64,000 nt of DNA. Origin: Prorocentrum cordatum. Taxonomy: Eukaryota > Sar > Dinophyceae > Prorocentrales > Prorocentraceae. Positions within the stretch are counted from its first letter, which is position 1, and each line of letters starts with the position of its first letter. This document shows positions 8,567-18,216 of this stretch, piece after piece. The position numbers were made by a program, and so were the translations under genes. The notes below the pieces were generated by a model. It saw only the letters and a list, made by a program, of their open reading frames with translations, had not been told where the DNA came from and ran no database searches. Location: the NCBI GenBank assembly GCA_963575745.1, contig CAUYUJ010016133.1:67501-131500 (forward strand), written 5' to 3'.

Positions 8567-11500
8567 TCACCCTTCACTCCTGAGCGGGTTGATGGCCACC
8601 GCGACCTTGCCCGAGATCGCAGGGGCGAGCCGCCTCTCCAGGCGCGCCACGGCCAGCAGCCCCTTGGCCGACGCGCGGCCGCACGGCGGCGCGAAGCTGG
8701 AGGCCCTGGCCGCCCCCAAGGCTCCGCAGGCGGCGCACGCGACCAGCGGCATGTCGCGGCGCAGCTCGACGTCACGCTCAGGCTCGATGCGCACGAGCAC
8801 GTGCGTGCTGAGCCCCCTGGCGGCCAGCTCGGCGTTGTGCTGGAGCGCCGCTGGCACGATGGTGCCTGGGCACTCGCCTGAGCGCTCCACCCCGCGGCAG
8901 CGGCTGCACCACCGCTTGCCAGGCTCCCCGCGCCAGGCACAGGAGAGCCTGGCGGCCGGCTGCGCCAGCAGCGCCTTCGGCGCGGGGCGCTGCGGCTTCG
9001 CCACGCGGTGGGTGGTGTCCCAGCCGTCCAGCGCGCCGCCCACCGCCGAGACCCAGAGCGCGACGCCCTCGACCAGCTTGTCGGCCATGACGAGCCTCCT
9101 GCGATCCTGCTGGCGGATCCGTCCTGCCGCCGCCGCCGACTTGGCGGCCTTGTCCGCCATGCCGTTGCCCAGCCAGTCGCGGCACGAGATCTTCCCGTGG
9201 GCGACCATCTCCTTCTGCGTCTGGTGGGCGGGGACCTTCCTGACCTTCAGCCCGCCGTCGCCCAGGCCGCCGAAGTCCTCCAGCTTGGCCCAGACCTCCC
9301 TCCAGAGGTGGGCCCACGCCGCGCCGTGCGCGGTGGTGCGCCTCGGGCCCAGCTCCAGCAGGCCGCGGTGCACGAAGCCGCTGTCCACGACGACGGTGAC
9401 GGGCGGCACCGCGAACCTGAGGACCATCAGGAGCGCCATGAGCTCACCGCCGTTGATGTCGACGTGGGGCTCGCACAGCATCCCCGACGCCCCGCACAGG
9501 AAGGCGTCGGCGTCGGCCTCGAGCGCGATGACGGCCCAGGCGACGCTCGCGCACTGCTCGAAGTCGCCCTCGTACTGCGAGCCGTCCAGGTAGAGCTCGC
9601 CAGAGGGGAAGAAGCCGTCGCTCTCGCCCAGCCAGCAGACGTGCGGCGACGGGGCTGGCTTGACGATGCTAGTCGGCGCCGCCCACAGCACGCGCTCCAG
9701 CAGGCAGCGCACTTCGGGCAAGTCCGACCTCGCCGCCAGCTCGCGCATCTTGTCGGGCAGCCTCAGCTCTGGCGGCCAACCCGCGCAGCTGCCACAGTGC
9801 CTGTGGAGCAGGGTGCCGACCTCGCCGCACAGCAAGCACGAGTCGTCCGAGGCCATGCCCTTCTCGTACTTGCGGCTCTGGCACCACTGGCCGTCGGTGA
9901 CAACGGATGCTAGATACCCTCGCTCTTTCAGCGTGAGCTTGATGGATGACTGCTTGCCTTCCATGGGATTCGGTCCATGGTTCGTCTGCACTGTTGCTCG
10001 TCCATGGCGTGGCGACGCTGGCCGCTGTCCAGCGGGTCCTGACCTTTCGAGCACAGCAGAAACAGGCGACGTAGACCCCTGGCCAGCGGGTCCTGACCTT
10101 TCGAGCTCAGCATGTGGCGACGCGACCGCTGGCCAGGGGGTTCTGACGCCGAGCTCGGCAAAGCTTGGCAACGTCGACCGCTGGACAGCGGGTCCTGACG
10201 CCAACTCTGGGCAGACCGCCATCGCCAACGGAGGGACTGAGGCAGCGTCGGCGACACCAGCTGAGGCCACCGCGGCGCGCCTGGCAGGCGCCTCGTCGAG
10301 CTGCTCCTCCGCGCTGATCATGGATTGCGCGTGCCGCGCCGCCTGCACGTCCCACTCGTCAGGGTCCTGCACTGCCAGCCGCATCATGTTGGCGTGGTAG
10401 CGGGCTCTGATGCGCTTCCTGGCCGACCAAGCCGACTCGCAGAGTTCCTGGGCCATCTTCAGCCTGGCCACGCCGAGGTTGTCGATGTCGAGGGAGCGCG
10501 CCGTCTCGGTGACTAGCGGCAGCCACGTGCCGTGCGCCAGCAGGTCGGCCACGTAGGAGACGCAGAGCCTTAGCCAGTGGGCCTTGTTACCATCCTCGTC
10601 AAGCGTGGCGATGTCCTGGATCCAGAAGGTGGTGTAGGCCCTCAGCCGCTTCTCCAGCACCATGCGCGCGTGCACAGCCGCCCTCCTCACAGGATCTTGA
10701 TCCTTGGCCTGCATGACAGCCAGCTGCCGACCGAAGACGCCCTTGCGGCTGACGGCACCCGAGGAGGTCATCGTGATCAAGGGCGCGATGGCCCCCCCGC
10801 TCGCGAGGTGCTCCAGGCCAGGCCCTTTGCTAACCTCACGCCATTGCCATGCTTGAACTGCTCGCAGGAGAATGCGCTTGACCGACCACGGCCCCAGCTC
10901 GAAGACATGAATGTCGTAGCCCTCATGCGTGCGCCACAAAGTAGGGCTCAGCACCTGCCAGCCAACTCTCTCGAGCGTGAGCCTCACCGCGCTGAAGGGG
11001 CCCTTGACCTGGCACCAGCTCGCCGCCTGGCAGCAAGTGAGGCCGTAGGCGATGATATGCTGCGGGATCCAGCACTCCCACGCCGCGCGCAGCATCATCA
11101 GCACTGGGAGCAGCGTGGCCCTGATCATCGGGTCCAGCATGGGCGTCAGCATTAGCGTCAGCGTGCGCGAGCGACCGTCAACGCTGGGGGCCACTGCCTT
11201 GAAGGTCGCCGTGCGCAGCGTGTCCAGCTCCATGGTGGCGCAGCCCGTGACCGCGACGCCATAGGTCACGCTGGGCTCGATCCCAGCACGGGCCACCTTG
11301 CGCACGGCCTTCTTGCGCCCAGCCCCAGTCTTCAGGATGGCCACGCGACGCTGGCGTAGCCCTGCTTGAACCAGCTTCTCCTGCCGCACCTTGCGCACGA
11401 TGCGCCTGCCGCAGGCGAAGTCGATGCCCAGGTTGCGCTCGCCCTTGACGGAGAGCACGCCGAGGGGACGGCGTAGCCGAGCGGCCAGGGCGTGCCGGCC

Positions 11501-14410
11501 TGCTGGGAGGTTGGAGAGCGCCCTCGACTTTTTGACCGCCACGTTGAGGTCAACGTCCAGCAGCAGCATCTTGAGCTCGAACGCTGCTTCTGCCACCTCC
11601 TTAGTCACACGCACGAGCCCGCCAACTCGGTGCAGCATGAGGTCGTCTACGACGACGGCCAGAGAAACTGTCGGGTGATGTAATACCAGGCGATCCAGCG
11701 GCCCGATCAGAATAAGCTTCAGCAGCGCCGTCGCAAAGCCATCACCTGGGAGGATCGACTGCCTGGCCTCGATCACGCTCGAGGCCGCGTTGCCCATGCA
11801 GAGGACCCGAGGCGCGCAGTAGAGCTCCAGCGTCAGCTTGAGCTGCCAGAGGGGAAACCCCGTGGCGACGGCGGCGTCCAGCAGCCAGTGGTGGCGCACC
11901 TGCTCGAACGCCTTGAGCAGGTCGAGCAGCACCGCCACGGCCACCCACGACTCGGCGTCCCCGCAGTCGGCACCGCGCTGCGTGGCCCACTCGCCGATCG
12001 CGGCCTGGTGCCACACCGCACGCTCGCAGCTGCGGCCAGCAGCTGCCCACCAGTAGGGGCGGTCGTTGTCCTGCTCCCACTTGCGCGCGACGCCTCGGCG
12101 CAGCCGCGCCTGCACCCTCGCCAGCACCATGATGACGGCGATGGGCCTGACGCCGCCGAGCCGCTTCTGGATGAAGCCGATCTTGGTTGTCATGAGCGGC
12201 CAGGCTGCTTCGCGCTCGACGGCCACTAGGATGTCGATCAGCACCTCCAGCGCTTCGTCGCACAGCTCGTCTAGCTGCCGCGGCCGAACGGAGCTGAAGG
12301 ACATGCCCGTGCTGCCCTGTTTTTTTTTTTGTGTCTTCTTTACCTTTGTTTATCGTTTGTTTTTGTTTTTTCTTTTTTTTTTCTTTTTTCTTCTTTTATC
12401 TTTACCCTTTTTTTTCTATTTTGTTGTTTTTTTCTATTTTTCTTTGTTTTTTTTTTTTTTTTTTTTTTGTTTTTTTTTTTTTTTCTTTTTTTTTTTTTTT
12501 TATTCTTTTTTTGCTTTTTTTTTTGTTTATTTTTCTTTGTTTTTTTTTTTATTTGTTTTTTTTTTTTTTTATTTTTTTTGTTTATTTTTTATTTTTTTTT
12601 GAACTTGTTTTTTTTTTTTTTTTTTTTTTTTTCTTTTATTTTGTTTTTTTTTTTTTTTTTTTTTTATTTTTTTTTTTTCTTTTTTTATTTTTTTTTTTTT
12701 GAACGAGCGCAGCACCTTGCGGAGCTCGGGGACCGTGGGCCTGGGCGGCCTCTCGCCGAGGTCGGCTGGCCACTGCAGCCGCACTTGCTCACAGGTGGTC
12801 CTCCACCAGCGGCTCCACTCGACCTCCAGCGCCGTGACCTGCTGCCCCAGGTCCATGGGCTCGAGCAGCTGCTGGTGGTCGTCGGCGTCCTGGTCGCCCA
12901 CGGCGTCGCCGTACGGGCTGGAGTCGAACCCGACGGGCAGGCGGGACACCGCATGTAGACCACCTCCACCGCCTTCGGCCTGCTTCTCGACCCAGTGCTG
13001 GAACTGGACGGTGCGCTGGGCCATGTCCTTCTCAGCCATGTCGAGCGCCGCTGCTTGCGCCCCAGCGTGCAGCTGCAGCAGCTCAGCGGGGGTCAGCGCC
13101 GCCAAGCGCAAGTTGCTAAGCAGCGACCACCATGCTACAGCTAGGGGCAACACCTGAGGGCAGGACAGAACCTCGCCAGCATCAGGTGCCGCCTTCACTG
13201 TGGCTGGGGCTCTGTCTAGCAGCCTACGCGCACCTCGAAGAGCGTCGAGACGCGCGTTGGGCTGCTCCACGTCGGCGATGTCCCGCAGCAGGCTGGCAGC
13301 ACGGTGCATCCATGTCGCCTCAGCCGAGACCCGCGGCCAGCGCGCGCCACTCACGGGCAGCCGCCGAAGCCAACGTGGCTCCGCGGGGCGAGCTCGCCCC
13401 TTGTGCTTGAACCTGTCCTCCTCGACCTGGTAGATGTCGATCCACTCGTCCTCGGCTGCGTCGAGGAACCTCTGCCATGCGGCGGTGAGGTTACCCTTGA
13501 CGTCGGTGCTACCCTTGACCTGATCCCGCACACACTCCTCCAAGTGGCACGATCTTCCCTCACTCACGGGCCCCGCAACGGGCGGCGGTGAGGTCCCACG
13601 GGAAACGTCCAGGCACTCCGACTCCTGCGCGCCTGCCAGCACGCTCTGCAGCTCGTGACCGATCTCGGCCCAGCGGTCGCCGTGTGCGACGCGAGCACAT
13701 CCAGCAGGCCGCTGGACAGGGAAGGGCTTGGGCACTGGCACGACCCGAACCCACGGCCGTTGGCGACACGCCTCCAGCTCCAGGATGACTGGCTTGTGCG
13801 GGTAGACGGGCGACCCGCTGACCACGCTGATGCTGGTCACCTTGAGCCCACGCGAGACGATGAACATGTCGATCGTCCGCTTCGACTGCGCACAGGTGGG
13901 CTCCAGCGTGTCGACGACGACCGCGTCGAAGAGCCGCAGCACGCCTGACTTGGCCAGCTCCTGCTTGGTACAGTTGAAGTCGCCCCCGACCACGTATGGG
14001 CGACCGTACTCGCGCAGCCTGCAGGCCAGGTCTCGCAGCATCTGGGCGTTGAACGCGTTGACGCCGACGCCTGACTGCAGGTAGATGTTGGCCATCACAA
14101 TGCCGCCTCGCAGCAGCCCCGAGTGATGGAGTACTTGCACGCGCCCTTCTTGAAGCACCGAAGGCCGCGACCCCAGCATGGTGGCAAGGCCATGCTCACT
14201 GCGCACACAGGTCAGCAGCCCCCCAGTTGCCAGCCCTCCGGCCAGCGATTGCACCGCGGCAGCACCACATGCTCGAAGCCCACGACGGCGAAGCTCCCCT
14301 TCAGCGTCCGCCGTGCGCGCCTCTCCCAGCCGCGTCTCTTGGAACAAAATTGCGTCGCAGCTCGTCAGCTCCTCGACCAGGCACTTGTCGATGTTCGAAT
14401 ACGCATTCAT
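8567..14410 (-). pseudogene. LINE 1 ORF2: endonuclease-reverse transcriptase-RNase H
   Basis: Replication protein of the LINE. The frame runs from ATG at 14410 (34 nt after the ORF1 stop) to TGA at 8567. Endonuclease: LNMN, LFQET, VGGDFN (13973-13987), SKRTIDMF and PHKPV, all intact. Reverse transcriptase: LLDLLKAFEQV, ILPGDGFATALL and the catalytic VVVDDLM (Asp-Asp at 11643-11648). A zinc knuckle follows (CLLCGEVGTLLHRHC). RNase H has LYLDGS, GGELMALL, VVVDSG and GNGMADKAA, the expected acidic residues. At the C-terminus are CSRC and CAACG pairs. The A-rich tract at 12320-12700 breaks it between endonuclease and RT with stop codons, but the frame is the same on both sides. ORF2 is otherwise intact, so the break may be recent or an assembly fault. 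Confidence 0.85.
12320..12700 (-). repeat. 381-bp A-rich tract inside LINE 1 ORF2
   Basis: On the + strand nearly all T with scattered G, C and A, hence A-rich in LINE orientation. It lies where LINE 2 has a short segment (KARA) between LRAM and GQGIDRLS, so it expands a lysine-codon-like spot in the RT fingers region. It could be slippage, a nested poly(A) insertion or an assembly artefact. Confidence 0.8.
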
Positions 14411-14444
14411 ATTCAACGTGACGACACGCCAGGAGCTGCTGCGG

Positions 14445-15527
14445 CTAAAGCTTCCGCCGCTTGGACTCCATCGCGGCGACGTGCTGTTGCTGCAGGTGGG
14501 TCTGCAACTCCTCGAGGAACTTCCGCTTCTCCGCGTCCGTGCCGATGAAGTCCTCCGCCGCGGCCTTGAAGGTGTCGCCCGTCGCGAAGGCCAGGGGGTC
14601 GCTCTCCAGGTCCATGTCCTCGGACTTGCCCACGGGCTTCTCAGCGGCATCGTCGGCTGCCCCAGCGGCGGCGGCAGCGCGGCCTGCAGGTGCAGCTCCT
14701 CCATCGCATCCTCCAGCAGCGACTGGTTCAGGTGGCGCGGCAAGCGCGGACACACCTGCCAGCAGCGCTTGGAGAGGTCCCAGCAAGGACTCTGGAAGTT
14801 GGACGCCCTGGCTCTCCGAAGAGGTTCCCACGAGCGTCCTGAGCTTCTCCACGTTGCCGAGGATGCCGCTGAGATCTGCTCCTCCAGCAGCTGGCTTGGG
14901 CTCGGCGCCGTTGGCGAGCGCGGCCTTCGCCTTGGAGACGGCCTCGTCCAGCTCGAGCTGCAGCTGCGCGACCTTCTCATTCTGCTGGAACGCTGCCTGC
15001 AGCGCCTCCGTAACCATCTTCTGCTTCTTGTTGTAGTCCGCCTTGGCCTGCTGGAGCCGCTTGCAGGCCTCGTCGGCTGCGACCTGCGCAGACTTGACGG
15101 ACTTGACATCGGACAGCGCGCCCAGCTGCTGCTGCAGCAAGAAGCGCGACTGTCGCAGGCTGTGCTTGTCGCTGGCGGCCAGCGTGACGGACAGCAGCTC
15201 GAAGTCGTCGTCACTGAGGGCCATGAAGCGGTCGCGGGCCTCGGGCGAGAGCTTGGGCGGCTGCGCCCCAGAGCCCCCGCCACCTCCACGCTTCGGGCTG
15301 GCCATCGCATGCCAAGGGCGGGAGTCTGCACCACCGTCCGCCCACGCCCCACGCGCTGGAGGAGGGCCAGAACGAGGAGCAGGTACACGATTGGTCGGCC
15401 TGCAGCCCGTGCACCCCGCTTGCCGACACTTCGCGCGCCAGCCCAGGTTCTTGTAGTGGCAGCGGTTGCAACGCCACCTCGTCCCCTGAGCTGCGTCACG
15501 CGCTGCACCAGCGCCAGCTCCTGCCAT
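14445..15527 (-). CDS. LINE 1 ORF1: zinc-finger/coiled-coil protein (360 aa)
   Basis: First ORF of LINE 1, expected to bind the element RNA. The start is the ATG at 15527, 164 nt after the leader. Residues about 18-41 hold a zinc finger of RanBP2-like spacing (WRCNRCHYKNLGWRAKC followed by two more Cys). Residues about 90-180 are helical and Gln/Lys/Glu-rich, likely a coiled coil. An Ala/Pro-rich linker follows, and the end is basic (ESKRRKL). No RRM-type domain as in mammalian L1 ORF1 is seen. The stop at 14447-14445 lies 34 nt before the ORF2 ATG, so ORF2 probably depends on reinitiation or frameshifting. The reading frame is intact. Confidence 0.75.
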   Translation of the reverse strand: MAGAGAGAARDAAQGTRWRCNRCHYKNLGWRAKCRQAGCTGCRPTNRVPAPRSGPPPARGAWADGGADSRPWHAMASPKRGGGGGSGAQPPKLSPEARDRFMALSDDDFELLSVTLAASDKHSLRQSRFLLQQQLGALSDVKSVKSAQVAADEACKRLQQAKADYNKKQKMVTEALQAAFQQNEKVAQLQLELDEAVSKAKAALANGAEPKPAAGGADLSGILGNVEKLRTLVGTSSESQGVQLPESLLGPLQALLAGVSALAAPPEPVAAGGCDGGAAPAGRAAAAAGAADDAAEKPVGKSEDMDLESDPLAFATGDTFKAAAEDFIGTDAEKRKFLEELQTHLQQQHVAAMESKRRKL

Positions 15528-15691
15528 GGCTCTGCAGCTGGATGCGTTCGAGCCGACAGGAACGGGAAAAGCCTCCGTTTACCCACCGACCCGAGCGCGA
15601 GGAGGGTGGCCAGGAGACGATGCCAGGCTTCAAGAAGCCTTGCCTGCCGCGGAATAGCGGTATCCGCTTGGTTCCCAGAGGAACCCTGCAT

Positions 15692-15713
15692 CTTGAGCCA
15701 AAATGGCTACGGA
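15692..15713 (-). other. Relict dinoflagellate spliced leader at LINE 1 5' end
   Basis: The reverse complement reads TCCGTAGCC-ATTTT-GGCTCAAG, a perfect 22-nt DinoSL, joined to ATGCAGGG with no GT donor. It is thus a leader copied from RNA, not an SL RNA gene. Its first TCC is shared with the neighbouring TCC repeat. Confidence 0.95.
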
Positions 15714-15895
15714 GGAGGAGGAGGAGGAGGAGGAGGAGGAGGAGGAGGAGGAGGAGGAGGAGGAGGAGGAGACGAGGGAAAGGAGGACGAGGAGGAGGAG
15801 GAGCAGGAGGAGGAGGAGGAGGAGGAGGAGGAGGAGGAGGAGGAGGATGGAGGGAGGGAGGGAGGGAGGGAGGGAGGAGGAGGAGGAGAGAAGAT
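15714..15895. repeat. (GGA)n microsatellite at the LINE 1 5' end
   Basis: GGA triplets and GGAGGGAGG runs directly adjoin the spliced leader of LINE 1. In LINE orientation this is (TCC)n upstream of the element. Confidence 0.9.
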
Positions 15896-15899
15896 GATT

Positions 15900-16540
15900 G
15901 TTATGGATTGGCTCCTCGCTGAAGCATACGGCTTGAGCGGCGAGGTGCATCCCCTGAGGCATCGGCCAACGGGGTGGCAGCACGAGCGTGGCACACGGGT
16001 GTGCCGACCACCTTCGCGCCCTCGCGTCGTGCAGAGCCGCGGCGGGACAGAGAAGGCGAGGCGCTGTTCACTTCGCGTCGGCGGCCAGCACATGGCGCGG
16101 CCAAAACAGCGCGATACTGAGCATATCATTCTTCTGCCAGAGGGCAGAGAAGAGAGAGCAGCAAGGCCCTCCCCCCCGATAGCGAATACCTCCAACCCTC
16201 GCTTGACACAGGTAAAAAACCTTGGTCAGTACAGTACTGCGGCGCAGTACCCACAGAGAGTGATTATGCAATCCTGCATGTGATTAGATGCCTCCCCTGA
16301 GACATCAGATTGACTGAACTGCCGTGACACACGAGCATGCAGGCTATCTCCGCATCCTCCCATCATGCGGCCAAACGACGGGACAGTAAGGCGAGGGGCA
16401 GTTATCTTTGCCTTTGCGAACAGCACCTATCGCAGCTAGAATGGCGCGATACTGATTATCCCCCTGCCTCCTGACATCTGACAGAGCGCAGTGGAGCGCG
16501 CACAGCAACAGAGAGAGCAACAAAGAGGGCGTCAAAGCGA
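15900..16540. repeat. Diverged ~330-bp tandem duplication
   Basis: Blocks such as CCCCTGAGGCATC (15951), GGGACAGAGAAGGCGAGG (16043) and GCGCGATACTGA (16109) recur as CCCCTGAGACATC (16295), GGGACAGTAAGGCGAGG (16379) and GCGCGATACTGA (16444). No coding region is recognised. Confidence 0.5.
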
Positions 16541-16646
16541 CATTGCACGTCCGTCGTCGGCACCTGGCTGGCAGGCGGGTCGCTGTGCACGCTTGGGGCC
16601 GCACGTGTGGCACGCTACGGGTGTGCCATTAAGTCCGGCTAACCTC

Positions 16647-16760
16647 ACGTGGAGAGGGAGGAGGGAGGAGGAGAGGAGGGAGGAGTGAAGAGGGAGAAAG
16701 GATGAGGAGAAGAAAGAGATGAGGAGGACGACCTCCAGGAGGAGGAGGAGGAGGAAGACT
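16647..16760. repeat. Purine-rich GGAGGA tract
   Basis: Mixed GGA, GAGGAG and AAGAG repeats. No gene. Confidence 0.7.
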
Positions 16761-17035
16761 AAAAATAATACTAGTAATAACACGAGGAGGCGGCGCTGAA
16801 CCAGGGGCCGCGGGGGGCCCGCGCGCCCTCCGCTTCGCCTCGCTGGGATGGTCTGCGCGGCTCGGAGGCGGTGGCCCTCCGAGCACAACTGGAGCGAGGG
16901 CGGCAGCGTCGGGCTCGCCCCACGCCGCGCTGCTTTTCCACGTCGCCCCCACACCCATGATGGGTACGCCGGCATGCTCAGAACACGAGGCGGGGATGTT
17001 TGCATGACCGCCGCCCGGATGATCAGGTTTGGGGA

Positions 17036-17047
17036 ACCTCGGCAGGC

Positions 17048-17080
<33 letters not shown>

Positions 17081-17180
17081 ATACGTATGTATTGATGTGT
17101 TCGGCCCCCCGTGGGCCAAAATACATCCACATCCACCGCCCGCTGCGGCGCCAGGACGTCGGTTCCCAGGCTGTGGATAC
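17036..17180. mobile_element. Foldback family G, copy with (AT)n in one arm
   Basis: Matches 58371-58470: CTCGGCAGGC at the left, TTCGG(C/G)CCCCC in the centre, then ATCCACCGCCCGCTG and CCAGGACGTCGGT. In the 58-kb copy the left arm reads GTGGATATGGACATATTCGG. Here the same place is a run of about 38 bp of TATATA. The right arm ATACATCCACATCCACC is kept, so the AT repeat seems to have grown inside a palindrome arm. Confidence 0.55.
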
Positions 17181-17228
17181 TTCCTTTTCGTCTTCTTACC
17201 CATCTCCGAGGGAGGAGCACGACAAATA

Positions 17229-17352
17229 TTCATTTACTAAGCGGCCCTGGGCGTTTACTAAACAGCCCTGCCCTGTTTGATTCCTTCTTTGGGTGCGTTT
17301 ACTAAACGGCTTCGCGTGTTGGGGGGTTATTATGGGGGTGGACTTTCTGCTT
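17229..17352 (+). repeat. Dispersed repeat D, copy 2
   Basis: Copy of 3189-3312 with only scattered differences: TTTACTAA(G/A)CGGC three times, AGCCCTGCCCTGTT and GATTCCTTCTTTGGGTGCG. Confidence 0.65.
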
Positions 17353-17574
17353 CCACAGATGTGACGCCGACATGTTCAAAAGCTATTCGAACCTCCTCTT
17401 AGGCGATGCTCGACTCGCTGCAGAACGCCGTCGCTGTGAACCACGGACGCTCTTCGTCTGCGGGCGGATCCCACACTTCGGTCTTTATGAAACGACCTCC
17501 TCATCAAGCTCGCGCCCGTGGGCCACAATTATGAAAGTGCGCCAGTGGATCCCCTTGAAGACACAAAAGGGGGA

Positions 17575-17800
17575 GGGTTGCTCCAGGGACCCACCACCCA
17601 CCCCTCCCCCCCCTTCAGGGGGGGGGGGGTCGAGACCCCCCACCCCCTCCCCCTTTAAGGGAGGGGGGGGGTTCGAAACCCCCCCCCCCCCGGTTGAAAG
17701 GGGGGGTGTGCTCCAGGGAACCCCTCCCCCCCCCCACCTTGAAGGGGGGGGGGGGGGTTCGGAACCCCCCCACCCCCCTCCCCCCCTTTCCGCAGGGGTC
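17575..17800. repeat. Alternating C-tract/G-tract hairpin repeat
   Basis: Runs of 7-14 C and 7-14 G alternate around short palindromes (TTCGAA, TTTAA, TTGAA). GTGCTCCAGGGAACCC and a similar earlier copy mark a repeat of roughly 130 bp. It could form stable hairpins or G-quadruplexes. It ends about 90 bp before the telomere-type array. Run lengths may carry sequencing error. Confidence 0.7.
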
Positions 17801-17892
17801 CGGGGCGAGCGAGCCGAGCGCGCGGACTGTTGGACGTAGGGGCCGCCGACGGCCCCTGCGTCAACAGGTCTGCCGCGCGAAGGCGAGCGAGG

Positions 17893-17900
17893 TGTAGGGT

Positions 17901-17931
<31 letters not shown>

Positions 17932-18216
17932 GTTAGGGCTTAGGGTTTAGGGTTTAGGGTTTAGGGTTTAGGGTTTAGGGTTTAGGGTTTAGGGTTTAGG
18001 GTTTAGGGTAGGGTTTAGGGTTTAGGGTTTAGGGTTTAGGGTTTAGGGTTTAGGGTTTAGGGTTTAGGGTTTAGGGTTTAGGGTTTAGGGTTTAGGGTTT
18101 AGGGTTTAGGGCTTAGGGTTTAGGGTTTAGGGTCTAGGGTATAGGGTTTAGGGTTTAGGGTTTAGGGTTTAGGGTTTAGGGTTTAGGGTTTAGGGTTTAG
18201 GGTTTAGGGTTTAGGG
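17893..18216 (+). repeat. Interstitial telomere array (TTTAGGG)n
   Basis: Over 40 near-perfect TTTAGGG units with a few variants (TTAGGG, GCTTAGGG, TCTAGGG, TATAGGG). This is the plant/dinoflagellate-type telomere repeat, G-rich strand running left to right, with unique and satellite DNA on both sides, hence interstitial. Confidence 0.95.

Larger units (their letters stand above)
8371..15713 (-). mobile_element. LINE 1: spliced-leader-headed non-LTR retrotransposon
   Basis: About 7.3 kb, read right to left. Order: complete DinoSL (15713-15692), 5' UTR, ORF1 (15527-14445), ORF2 (from 14410) with APE-type endonuclease, reverse transcriptase, zinc knuckle, RNase H and a C-terminal Cys domain, then a short 3' region ending in GCATCATCATCC that merges into (TCC)n. 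There is no poly(A) tail. Both ends abut GGA/TCC microsatellite. The leader shows that a trans-spliced transcript was the template. ORF2 is interrupted by a 381-bp A-rich tract, otherwise all catalytic motifs are present. The exact outer ends are uncertain by a few bases because leader and microsatellite share TCC. Confidence 0.85.

Noticed and set aside
12569-15691. A single 1040-residue protein starting at 15691 right after the leader
   Set aside because: Its first ~420 codons are the shifted shadow of ORF1, which has the zinc finger and coiled coil; only the part after about 14440 is the real endonuclease frame.
17665-17690. tRNA T-loop from GGTTCGAAACC
   Set aside because: Arises from G and C homopolymers around TTCGAA; no other tRNA parts.
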